From positions 2,480,001 through 2,544,000 of the forward strand of contig NZ_CP034539.1 in NCBI RefSeq assembly GCF_003963535.1: DNA of 64,000 nucleotides, given 5' to 3'. The stretch is from Streptomyces cyaneochromogenes. GTDB taxonomy: Bacteria > Actinomycetota > Actinomycetes > Streptomycetales > Streptomycetaceae. Every line of letters starts with the position of its first letter. The first letter of the stretch is position 1. Positions 32,974-40,313 of this stretch are shown piece after piece. A program made the position numbers and the translations under genes. Under the pieces are notes generated by a model that was not told where the DNA came from, did not search any database, and saw nothing but the letters and a program-made list of their open reading frames with translations.

Positions 32974-34334
32974 CGCTGACTCCCTCGGAAACGGCGGACG
33001 TTGAAGACCATGGCGGGGATGACCAGCAGCAGCAGGAGCACACCCAGCGCGCTGCCCAGCCCCTGGTTGTTGCCACCGCCGAACGACACCAGCCACATCT
33101 GCGTCGCGAGCACGGTCGCGTCCTCCTGCACCGGGCCGGGCGCGATGATGTAGACGAGGTCGAAGACCTTCATCACGTTGATCACGAGGGTCACGAAGAC
33201 CACCGTCAGCACCGGCGCCAGCAACGGCACCGTGATCCGCCGGAAGATCTGCCACTCGTTCGCGCCGTCCATCCGCGCCGCCTCCAGCGCGTCCCGGGGC
33301 AGGGCCGCGAGACCCGCGCCGATCAGGACCATCGCGAAGCCCGTCCAGATCCACAGGTACGCCCCGATGATCGCCGGAGTGACCAGCGTGGGCCCGAGCC
33401 AGGAGATGCCCTCGTAGGGCGCGGCGAAGTTCGAGGCCGGCAGCTTCACCGTGTACGAGCCGTCGTCCAGCCCCTCGAAGCGGAACGAGCCGTCGGCCGC
33501 CGTGGTCGTCGAGGCGACCGCCTCTCCGGCCCGCACCGCCTCGACCGTCATCTCCGGCAGCCCGCTCTCCCGCCGGTCGACCTGGCCCTGCTCCCCTCCC
33601 CCACCGGGCGTGAAGTCGAGGTACACGACACCGCGCAGCTCACCGGGGGCCGCCTTCCGCTCGGCTGCCGTGTACGCCGGCCGAGCGTCGTCCGGCAGAT
33701 CCGCGGGCAGCACCCCGACCAGGCCCAGCGTCAGCGCCTCGCCCGCAGACGCGGTCGCGCTCGTGCGGTACGAGCCGTCCGCGGCCTTCGTCAGCCCCTG
33801 CCCGTCGCGCGCCCGGGCCGTCGGATAGGTCGACGTGCCCTGGAAGGCGTCGTGCACGGAGACGGCGGCGGCGTTCAGCACGCCCTTGTCCGGGTCCTCG
33901 TCGTACGCGAGCCGGAAGATGATGCCGGCCGCGAGGAAGGACACGGCCATCGGCATGAACAGCAGCAGCTTGAACGCGGTCGCCCAGCGGACCTTCTCCA
34001 CCAGCACGGCCAGGATCAGACCGAGGCCGGTGAGCAGGGCCGGAGCCACGACGACCCAGATCGTGGTGTTGCGGATGGCCTTGAGGGTGGCCGGGTCGCG
34101 GAACATCTCCGTGTAGTTCTCGCCGCCCACGAAGCGGGTGCCGGAGGCGTCGAAGAAGCTGCGACCGACTGAGAACAGCACGGGATAGACGACCAGCGCG
34201 CCCAGCAGGAGCAGCGCCGGGAAGACGAAGAGCAGGGCGATGATCCGGGCGCGCCGCCGCGAGCGCCGGGCACGTTCCCTGCCCGGGCTCACGGCGGCCC
34301 CCCGGCTCGCCTCGTTCACGAGAGTGGCGGTCAT
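32970..34334 (-). CDS. sugar ABC importer permease, MalF type, with extracytoplasmic insert
   Basis: This 454-residue protein is much longer than the usual 300. Helices lie at about 30-52, 90-113, 120-143, 313-345, 370-395 and 420-445; the EAA loop is EAARMDGANEWQIFRRITVP (351-370). Residues about 145-312, between helices 3 and 4 on the outer face, hold an extra domain. Its second half (YLDFTPGGGGEQG, MTVEAVRAGEAVASTTTAAD, GSFRFEGLDDGSYTVKLP) looks like a Cna-B/carboxypeptidase-regulatory beta-sandwich. The insert may contact the binding protein, like the MalF P2 loop. It overlaps the next permease. Confidence 0.88.
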   Translation of the reverse strand: MTATLVNEASRGAAVSPGRERARRSRRRARIIALLFVFPALLLLGALVVYPVLFSVGRSFFDASGTRFVGGENYTEMFRDPATLKAIRNTTIWVVVAPALLTGLGLILAVLVEKVRWATAFKLLLFMPMAVSFLAAGIIFRLAYDEDPDKGVLNAAAVSVHDAFQGTSTYPTARARDGQGLTKAADGSYRTSATASAGEALTLGLVGVLPADLPDDARPAYTAAERKAAPGELRGVVYLDFTPGGGGEQGQVDRRESGLPEMTVEAVRAGEAVASTTTAADGSFRFEGLDDGSYTVKLPASNFAAPYEGISWLGPTLVTPAIIGAYLWIWTGFAMVLIGAGLAALPRDALEAARMDGANEWQIFRRITVPLLAPVLTVVFVTLVINVMKVFDLVYIIAPGPVQEDATVLATQMWLVSFGGGNNQGLGSALGVLLLLLVIPAMVFNVRRFRGSQR

Positions 34335-34340
34335 GTCAGG

Positions 34341-35672
34341 TCAGCCCTGGCTCTCGTACGCCTTGGCCGCCGCGGCCTCCAGCTTCGCCGCGGTCCCCTT
34401 CGGGTCCGACGGGTCGCGCAGGAAGTCCTGCAGGAGCTTCCACTCGCCCGCGCCCTTCGTGCCACCGAAGGCCGCCGGGGCCTGGTCGGACATGTCGAAC
34501 CGGACCGAATCGCCCGCGGCGACCAGGGACTTGGCGGTCGCGCGGGTGACGTCGTCGCCGTACGACGTGAGATCGACGCTCTTGTTCGGGGACAGGAAGC
34601 CACCGGCCTCGGCCCACACCGCCGCGGCCTGCGGCGTCGCCAGGTACTCGAGGAGCGCCATGCCGGCCTTCTGGTTCTTGCCGTCCTTCAGGACGACGGC
34701 CGCGTCACCACCGCTGACCACCGGCGCCTTGCCACCGCCGACCGCCGGGAACGGGAAGAAGTCGGCGTCCTCGCCTATCGACTTCCCGAACTGGTCCTTG
34801 GCCACGCCCGCGACGAAGTCGCCCTCGTAGACCATCCCCGCCTCGGGCTTCGGCCCGAACACCTTCTCCACCGAGCCCGGGAAGTCGGTGTTGAGGGCCC
34901 CCTTCTGGCCGCCCGCGATCAGCTGCTTGTCCTTGAACAGCTTGCCGAGCGTGGTGAGCGCCTCGACCACGGACGCGTCGGTCCACTTCAGCTGGTGCGC
35001 GGCGAGGGCGTCGTACTTCTCGGGGCCGGCCTGGGAGAGGTAGACGTTCTCGAACCAGTCGGTGAGCGTCCAGCCGTCCTGTCCGGCGACCGAGAAGGCG
35101 GCGAGTCCGGAGTCGGAGACGGTCTGTCCGGCCTTCAGCATGTCGTCGTACGACTTCGGCGGCTCGACGCCCGCCTGGGCGAGGGCGTCGGGGCTGTACC
35201 AGACGGTCGACTTGTGGGCGGCCTTGAAGTAGAGGCCGTAGAGGGTGTCGTCGACGCTGCCGTAGTCCTTCCACACAGGGGCGAAGTTGGCTTCCACGGA
35301 CTCCTGGGCCGTGGCCGACAGGGGCTTGAGCCAGTCGTTCTTCGCGAACTGCTTCAGGACGCCGACCTGCGGGACCATCACGACGTCGGGGGCGTTGCCG
35401 CCCTCGATCTTGCTGCCGACGACGGTGGAGACGTTGTCCCCGGTGGACACGAACTGGGTCTTGGCGCCGGTCTTCTCGGTGAAGGCGTCCAGCACCTTCT
35501 GGAAGTTCTTCTGCTCGGTGCCGGTCCAGACACCGGCCACGGTGACCGTCTGACCGTCGAGCGCCTTGTCGCCGCCGCCCGCGGAGACCGGCCCGCCGCC
35601 ACAGGCGGTCGCGCCGAGTGCCAGGACGAGGGCGGTGCAGCCGGTGAGCAGGGTGGTACGTCGTCGCATCAT
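34341..35672 (-). CDS. sugar ABC importer solute-binding lipoprotein
   Basis: This 443-residue precursor has a lipoprotein signal: MMRRRTTLLTGCTALVLALG followed by ATAC, Cys24 being lipidated. The mature part is an extracellular carbohydrate-binding protein of family 1 (VAGVWTGTEQKNFQKVLDAF, and GNAPDVVMVPQVGVLKQFA). It is the first gene of the binding protein-permease-permease operon, 6 bp before the first permease. With an alpha-glucosidase gene directly upstream, an alpha-glucoside such as maltose, isomaltose or trehalose is the likely cargo (inference). Confidence 0.9.
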   Translation of the reverse strand: MMRRRTTLLTGCTALVLALGATACGGGPVSAGGGDKALDGQTVTVAGVWTGTEQKNFQKVLDAFTEKTGAKTQFVSTGDNVSTVVGSKIEGGNAPDVVMVPQVGVLKQFAKNDWLKPLSATAQESVEANFAPVWKDYGSVDDTLYGLYFKAAHKSTVWYSPDALAQAGVEPPKSYDDMLKAGQTVSDSGLAAFSVAGQDGWTLTDWFENVYLSQAGPEKYDALAAHQLKWTDASVVEALTTLGKLFKDKQLIAGGQKGALNTDFPGSVEKVFGPKPEAGMVYEGDFVAGVAKDQFGKSIGEDADFFPFPAVGGGKAPVVSGGDAAVVLKDGKNQKAGMALLEYLATPQAAAVWAEAGGFLSPNKSVDLTSYGDDVTRATAKSLVAAGDSVRFDMSDQAPAAFGGTKGAGEWKLLQDFLRDPSDPKGTAAKLEAAAAKAYESQG

Positions 35673-35711
35673 CGTTGATGTCCCTTCGGGGATGGGGAAA
35701 CTAAGGGGGGT

Positions 35712-37355
35712 TCAGAGGGCCGGTGACTCGGTCCCGTCGCTGATCCACCAGGCCGCCGTGGAGCCGGGCAGTACCCCGGCCGGGCAGGGCCCGCTCGACA
35801 GCAGCGGGGTGCCGGAGACCGGCGCGGAGGTGGGCGCCGTACCGAAGTTGACGGCGCAGACCAGGCCGTCGCCGCGGACGAAGGCCAGGACGCCGGGCGG
35901 GCTGTCCAGCCAGCGCAGCGTGCCCTCACCCAACTGGGGCAGCGCGGCGCGCAGTTGGAGGCCGTCGCGGTAGAGGTGCCAGAAGGAGCGGGTGTCGGCG
36001 AGGGCGCGGTCGGTGGCGTACTCGGCGAAGTACTCGGGCTGCGGCAGCCAGGGCTTGGCGCTCTCCACGCCGGAGGTGAAGCCGAACGGCGACGCCTGTC
36101 CCGACCACGGCAGCGGCACGCGGCAGCCGTCGCGGATCCGGGCCCGGCTGCCGGTGCGCCGGAAGATCGGGTCGGTGAGCACGTCGTCGGGCAGGTCGAC
36201 GACCTCGGGCAGCCCCAGCTCCTCGCCCTGGTAGATGTACGCGGCTCCGGGCAGCGCCAGCATCAGCAGCGCGGCGGCGCGGGCGCGGGCGGCGCCGAGG
36301 CCGCTGCCCTCGGTCGCGGGTTCGCCGTAGCGGGTGACGGTGCGGACCTGGTCGTGGTTGTTGAGGACCCAGGTGACCGTCGAGCCCGTGCCGGCGATGT
36401 CCTCCATGGCCTCGGAGATGACCTTGCGGAACGCGTCGGCCTCCCAGGGAGCGCTCAGCAGGTCGAAGAAGAAGGCCTGGTGGAGTTCGTCGGAGCGGAC
36501 GTACAGGGCGTGCTCGCGCGCGGTCGGCACGGACACCTCGCCGACGAGGAGCCGCTCACGGCCGTCGCGGGCGGTGTACTCCTCGCATATGGAGCGCCAC
36601 TGGCGCCACACCCTGTGCACCTCGGGCTGGTTCCAGGCGAGCGGGTTGACCGAGTCGCGGGTGCGGGCGTCGGCCTCCGGGTCGTCCGAGTCGGGCAGCT
36701 CCGGGTGCTTGTACAGGCCGGCGGCGACGTCGATGCGGAAGCCGTCGATGCCCCGGTCCAGCCAGAAGCGCAGGATCCGCTCGAACTCGGCGCCGATCCC
36801 GGGGTTGCGCCAGTTCCAGTCGGGCTGCTCGGACGCGAACATGTGCAGGTACCACTGGCCGGGCCGCCCGTCCGCCTCGGTCACCCGGCTCCAGGCCGGG
36901 CCGCCGAACATGGAGTGCCAGTTGTTGGGCGGCTCCTCGCCGTCGGCGCCGCGACCGTCGGCGAAGTGGAAGCGGGCGCGGGCGGCGCTGCCGGGTTCGG
37001 CGTTCAGCGCCTCCTCGAACCACGGGTGCTCGCTGGAGCAGTGGTTCGGGACGATGTCGAGCAGCACCTTGATGCCGAGCCGACGGGCCGCCGCGACGAG
37101 CAGATCGAACTCGGCGAGGTCGCCGAAGAGCCGGTCGACGTCGCAGTAGTCGGCGACGTCGTAGCCGTGGTCGTGCTGCGGCGAGGGGTAGAAGGGGCTC
37201 AGCCAGATGCCGTCGACCCCGAGCTTCTTCAGGTAGGGCAGTCCGGCGCGGACCCCGGCCAGGTCACCGATGCCGTCCCCGGTGCTGTCCAGGAAGCTGC
37301 GGACATACACCTGGTAGATCACCGCGTCGCGCCACCAGTGGTACTTACTCAACAT
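35712..37355 (-). CDS. GH13 alpha-glucosidase (oligo-1,6-glucosidase type)
   Basis: This 547-residue cytosolic enzyme has no signal peptide. The (beta/alpha)8 barrel starts YHWWRDAVIYQVYVRSF; region I is DIVPNHCS, the nucleophile is D209 (GFRIDV), the acid/base E273 (LLVGEVSV) and the third acid D334 (LNNHDQ). It hydrolyses short alpha-glucosides brought in by the transporter encoded downstream on the same strand, 40 bp away. The ATG is six bases after a TAACAT -10, so the mRNA is probably leaderless. A 23-bp site shared with the padR promoter covers the start. Confidence 0.9.
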   Translation of the reverse strand: MLSKYHWWRDAVIYQVYVRSFLDSTGDGIGDLAGVRAGLPYLKKLGVDGIWLSPFYPSPQHDHGYDVADYCDVDRLFGDLAEFDLLVAAARRLGIKVLLDIVPNHCSSEHPWFEEALNAEPGSAARARFHFADGRGADGEEPPNNWHSMFGGPAWSRVTEADGRPGQWYLHMFASEQPDWNWRNPGIGAEFERILRFWLDRGIDGFRIDVAAGLYKHPELPDSDDPEADARTRDSVNPLAWNQPEVHRVWRQWRSICEEYTARDGRERLLVGEVSVPTAREHALYVRSDELHQAFFFDLLSAPWEADAFRKVISEAMEDIAGTGSTVTWVLNNHDQVRTVTRYGEPATEGSGLGAARARAAALLMLALPGAAYIYQGEELGLPEVVDLPDDVLTDPIFRRTGSRARIRDGCRVPLPWSGQASPFGFTSGVESAKPWLPQPEYFAEYATDRALADTRSFWHLYRDGLQLRAALPQLGEGTLRWLDSPPGVLAFVRGDGLVCAVNFGTAPTSAPVSGTPLLSSGPCPAGVLPGSTAAWWISDGTESPAL

Positions 37356-37392
37356 GTATGCATGTTAGGTAGGCGTGTCGCGAGGATGTCAA
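37353..37392 (-). promoter_or_regulatory. alpha-glucosidase promoter with shared operator
   Basis: Towards the gene, a consensus -35 TTGACA (37392-37387) and a -10 TAACAT just before the ATG are seen, with 19-bp spacing. Bases 37353-37375 match the site at 38820-38842 at 20 of 23 positions. The match covers the -10 and start codon, the position expected of a repressor site. Confidence 0.65.
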
Positions 37393-37474
37393 TGAAAAGA
37401 ACAGACACTACTGGCGGGTCACGGCGCCAAATACGGACTTAAAGGGGCAACCGCATAACAGATGAGACGTCGCC

Positions 37475-37491
37475 GTTACTTAACAAGTAAC
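37475..37491. repeat. AT-rich 7-bp inverted repeat
   Basis: GTTACTT and AAGTAAC are exact inverted copies around AAC. It touches the stop codon of the orphan binding-protein gene. It may be a weak terminator or an operator for the alpha-glucosidase gene, whose start is about 120 bp away. Confidence 0.45.
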
Positions 37492-38768
37492 TAGCGGCTG
37501 GAGATGGTCGCCAGCTCCCGCGCCAGCCGCCGCACGGCCACTTCGGGCGTCTGGCGCCCGGTCATCGCGTCGCGCACGACCGCCTGCACCACCAGGCTCA
37601 CCTGGTCGTAGCGCGGGCTCTTGGGGCGCGGCGCGGCCGTCAGCACGCTCTCGCGCAGGGTCGCCAGATACGGGAACTCCCGCGTCAGCTCGGGATCTTC
37701 GTACAGGTCGGCCCGTACGGGCGGCAGCGCCCCGCGCCTGAGGACCTGACGCTGGACGCGTTCGCTGGTCAGGTACGCGATCAGGCGGGCGGCCGAGTCG
37801 GGATGCCGGGCATGTGTGCTGACGGCGAGGTTGGAGCCGCCCAGCACGCTCGTCCCGGGCCCGTCCGGCCCCGGCAGCGGTACGGCGCCGACCTTCCCGG
37901 CGACCGGCGAGCCTTTCGCCGACGTGACGACATAGGCGTACGGCCAGTTACGGAGGAACAGCAGGCGCCCGTCCTGGAAGGCCTGCTTGGACTCCTCCTC
38001 CTTGTACGTGAGCGCCTGCCTCGGGATCCAGCCCTCGCGTACGCCGCGGGCGAGGAAGTCGATGCCTTCGCGGGCGGCCGTCGAGTTGACGGTGACGCGC
38101 TCGCCCTCGTCCCCGAGGATCGAACCACCCGCCGAGTAGACGGCCTCGGCCGCGTTGACGGTGAGGCCCTCGTAGGGCAGGAACTGTCCGGCGTAGCCGT
38201 CGACGCCGTACTCGGGCGCGATGGTCCTCGCGGCCCGTTCGAGTTCGGCCCAGGTGCGGGGCGGGTCGACGCCCTCCTTGGCGAGGATGTCCTTGCGGTA
38301 GAGCAGGAGGCCGGCGTTGGTCACGTACGGGACCGCGTACAACTGGCCGTCGTAGGTCGCCGTGTCCACGACCGGCGGCAGGAAGGTGTCCAGCGGGAAG
38401 CGGTCGCGGGGCAGCGGACGGATCCAGCCCTGTGCCGCGAACTCCGAGGTCCAGCTGACGTCGATGTTGAGCATGTCGAAACGGCCGCCGTCGTCGTCGC
38501 CGTCGCGCAGATCGGTGATCATCTGCGCGCGGGTCTCGTCGGCGGAGTCCGGCAGCTCGACGAGGGTGACCCGCTCGTCGGGATGGGTACGGTTCCAGCC
38601 CTCCAGGACGGAGCCGAGATAGCCGGTGAGGTCACCGGCGGTGGCGATGGTCAGGGGCCCTCGACCGCTTCCGGCGCCCTCGTCGGCATGGACGCCGGCG
38701 GTGACGTAGCCAGTCATGACCACGACCAGAACGAGGAGGCCCCTACCGGCGGCATGTATCCACCGCAT
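37491..38768 (-). CDS. orphan extracellular solute-binding protein without lipobox
   Basis: This 425-residue protein has a signal sequence (GRGLLVLVVVMTGYVTAGVH, then a possible cleavage after GVHA) but no cysteine where lipoproteins have one. The mature domain is a family 1 sugar-binding protein (LTIATAGDLTGYLGSVLEGW, then DMLNIDVSWTSEFAAQGWI, and LYAVPYVTNAGLLLYRKDIL). No permease or ATPase is adjacent. It would be freely secreted or held by its uncleaved N-terminus. The ATG at 38768 follows AAGGAGGAACCT. It is divergent from padR. Confidence 0.8.
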   Translation of the reverse strand: MRWIHAAGRGLLVLVVVMTGYVTAGVHADEGAGSGRGPLTIATAGDLTGYLGSVLEGWNRTHPDERVTLVELPDSADETRAQMITDLRDGDDDGGRFDMLNIDVSWTSEFAAQGWIRPLPRDRFPLDTFLPPVVDTATYDGQLYAVPYVTNAGLLLYRKDILAKEGVDPPRTWAELERAARTIAPEYGVDGYAGQFLPYEGLTVNAAEAVYSAGGSILGDEGERVTVNSTAAREGIDFLARGVREGWIPRQALTYKEEESKQAFQDGRLLFLRNWPYAYVVTSAKGSPVAGKVGAVPLPGPDGPGTSVLGGSNLAVSTHARHPDSAARLIAYLTSERVQRQVLRRGALPPVRADLYEDPELTREFPYLATLRESVLTAAPRPKSPRYDQVSLVVQAVVRDAMTGRQTPEVAVRRLARELATISSR

Positions 38769-38819
38769 AGGTTCCTCCTTGCATACTGGCCCCGGTCGTC
38801 TTCGCCCTGGGTCAGAGGC

Positions 38820-38842
38820 CATGTATACCTGTTAGGTATGCG
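38820..38842. promoter_or_regulatory. shared operator in the padR / binding-protein promoter
   Basis: The site holds a perfect inverted repeat, ATACCT-GTT-AGGTAT (38825-38839), and matches the alpha-glucosidase promoter site at 20 of 23 bases. It lies between the divergent binding-protein and padR genes. It is the best candidate for the PadR operator, though a distant regulator cannot be excluded. Confidence 0.65.
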
Positions 38843-38893
38843 CGATACTAGGCCTCGCGGCACATTACTCGGGATGCGGGGAGGAGAGCACGA

Positions 38894-39409
38894 GTGCGTC
38901 TGCCCCTCCTGGCACTGCTGGCACGCGGCCCGGCGCACGGCTACGAGCTGAAGCAGGACCTTGAGCAGACGCTGGGCTCCGCGTACCCTCAGCCGAATGT
39001 CGGCCAGATCTATGTGACCCTCGGCCGTCTCGAGAAGCAAGGGCTGATCGAGGGCGAGGACGTCGAGCAGTCCAGCCGGCCCAACAAAAAGGTCTACCAC
39101 CTCACCGACGCCGGGCGTGAGGCGCTGCGCGCCTGGTTCGAGGAGCCCGAGGACGAGCCGCGGGTGCGGGACGAGTTCTTCATGAAGCTGGCCCTCGCCC
39201 CGCAGAGCGGCCTCGCCGACCAGGTCGCCCTGATCAACAAGCAGCGGCGGCAGTACCTGAACACCATGCGTCAACTGTCGAAACTGGCCGCCGCCGAGGA
39301 CCGGGACAACCGCATCGCCCACCTGCTGATAGAGGGCGCGATGCTGCATCTGCAGGCCGACCTCGACTGGCTGGAGCGGTGCCAGGAAGAGCTGGAGGAG
39401 TTGGAGTGA
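38894..39409 (+). CDS. PadR-family transcriptional regulator
   Basis: This 171-residue protein has an N-terminal PadR winged HTH at about residues 1-80 (LPLLALLARGPAHGYELKQD, then VGQIYVTLGRLEKQGLIEGE and NKKVYHLTDAGREAL) and a C-terminal helical dimerisation region of the Vir-type. The GTG at 38894 has GGAGGAG seven bases upstream. Its stop overlaps the ABC ATPase gene (GTGA), so it probably controls that exporter. The operator in front of it is shared with the alpha-glucosidase gene, hinting at a wider regulon. Confidence 0.88.
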   Translation: MRLPLLALLARGPAHGYELKQDLEQTLGSAYPQPNVGQIYVTLGRLEKQGLIEGEDVEQSSRPNKKVYHLTDAGREALRAWFEEPEDEPRVRDEFFMKLALAPQSGLADQVALINKQRRQYLNTMRQLSKLAAAEDRDNRIAHLLIEGAMLHLQADLDWLERCQEELEELE

Positions 39410-40263
39410 GCGACGATTCCACTCCTGAGCTGCGCGCGGGAAGCCGTGAGCCGGGCGCGCAGGGCCCTGTACCGCGTGCCGAGAGCGCTGCACCACGTGC
39501 CGAGAGCGCTGTGTCACGCGCCGAGAACCCTGTGCTGCGTGCCGAGGGCCTGGTCAAGACGCATCGCGGCGAGGGCGCCCCGGCGCATGCCGTGCGGGGT
39601 GTGGATCTCGCCGTGCGGCGGGGCGAGTTCGTGGCCGTCACCGGTCCGTCCGGGGCCGGCAAGTCGACCTTGCTGCATCTGCTGGGCGGGCTGCAGCGGC
39701 CCGACAGCGGCAGTATCTGGCTGGACGGCGAGTGCGCGGACGCGTGGCGCGAGGCCCGCTGGGCGGTGGAGCGCAGGAAGCGCATCGGGATCGTCTTCCA
39801 GTTCTTCAACCTGGTCTCCGACCTCTCCGTCGCCGACAACGTCGAACTGCCCGCGCTGCTGGCCGGCGTCCCGCCGAAGCGGGCGCGCGCCGAGCGGACG
39901 GAACTGCTGGCCGAGCTGGGGCTCGCGGGCAAGGAGCGGAGCATGCCGGGCGAACTGTCCGGCGGCGAGCAGCAGCGGGTCGCGCTGGCCCGGGCCCTGG
40001 TCAACCGTCCCCCGCTGCTGCTGGCCGACGAGCCCGCGGGCAGCCTGGACAGCAAGGGCACCCGCGAGGTGATGCGGCTGCTGTCCCGCTTCCACCAGCG
40101 CGGCCAGACGATCGTGCTGGTCACCCATGACGCCCGTCTCGCGAGCGCCGCGGACCGGGTGATCAGCTTCTTCGACGGCCGGATAGCCGACGACGCCACA
40201 CTGGACGGCGGCGCGCCGCCGCGCCGGGGCGGGATCTCCGGTGTGCTCGAGCTCAAGGACTGA
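39406..40263 (+). CDS. MacB/LolD-type ABC ATPase
   Basis: This 285-residue protein has Walker A GPSGAGKST, signature LSGGEQQRVALARAL, Walker B LLLADEPAGSLD and H-loop VTHDARLAS. The class works with FtsX-like permeases for mechanotransmission or peptide export, not classical import. The first 55 residues are an extra, low-complexity segment with four degenerate 7-residue PRAESAA-like repeats. The GTG overlaps the padR stop, and the permease starts 51 bp downstream. Confidence 0.9.
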   Translation: MSDDSTPELRAGSREPGAQGPVPRAESAAPRAESAVSRAENPVLRAEGLVKTHRGEGAPAHAVRGVDLAVRRGEFVAVTGPSGAGKSTLLHLLGGLQRPDSGSIWLDGECADAWREARWAVERRKRIGIVFQFFNLVSDLSVADNVELPALLAGVPPKRARAERTELLAELGLAGKERSMPGELSGGEQQRVALARALVNRPPLLLADEPAGSLDSKGTREVMRLLSRFHQRGQTIVLVTHDARLASAADRVISFFDGRIADDATLDGGAPPRRGGISGVLELKD

Positions 40264-40313
40264 CATGCGGGTGTACGACCACCGTCCGGTGTCCGGGCCG
40301 AGGGGCTGAGGCC

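Noticed and set aside
37387..37495. Possible small gene in the AT-rich gap between the orphan binding protein and the alpha-glucosidase
   Set aside because: No frame with start, ribosome site and GC-skewed codons; the low GC fits a promoter region.
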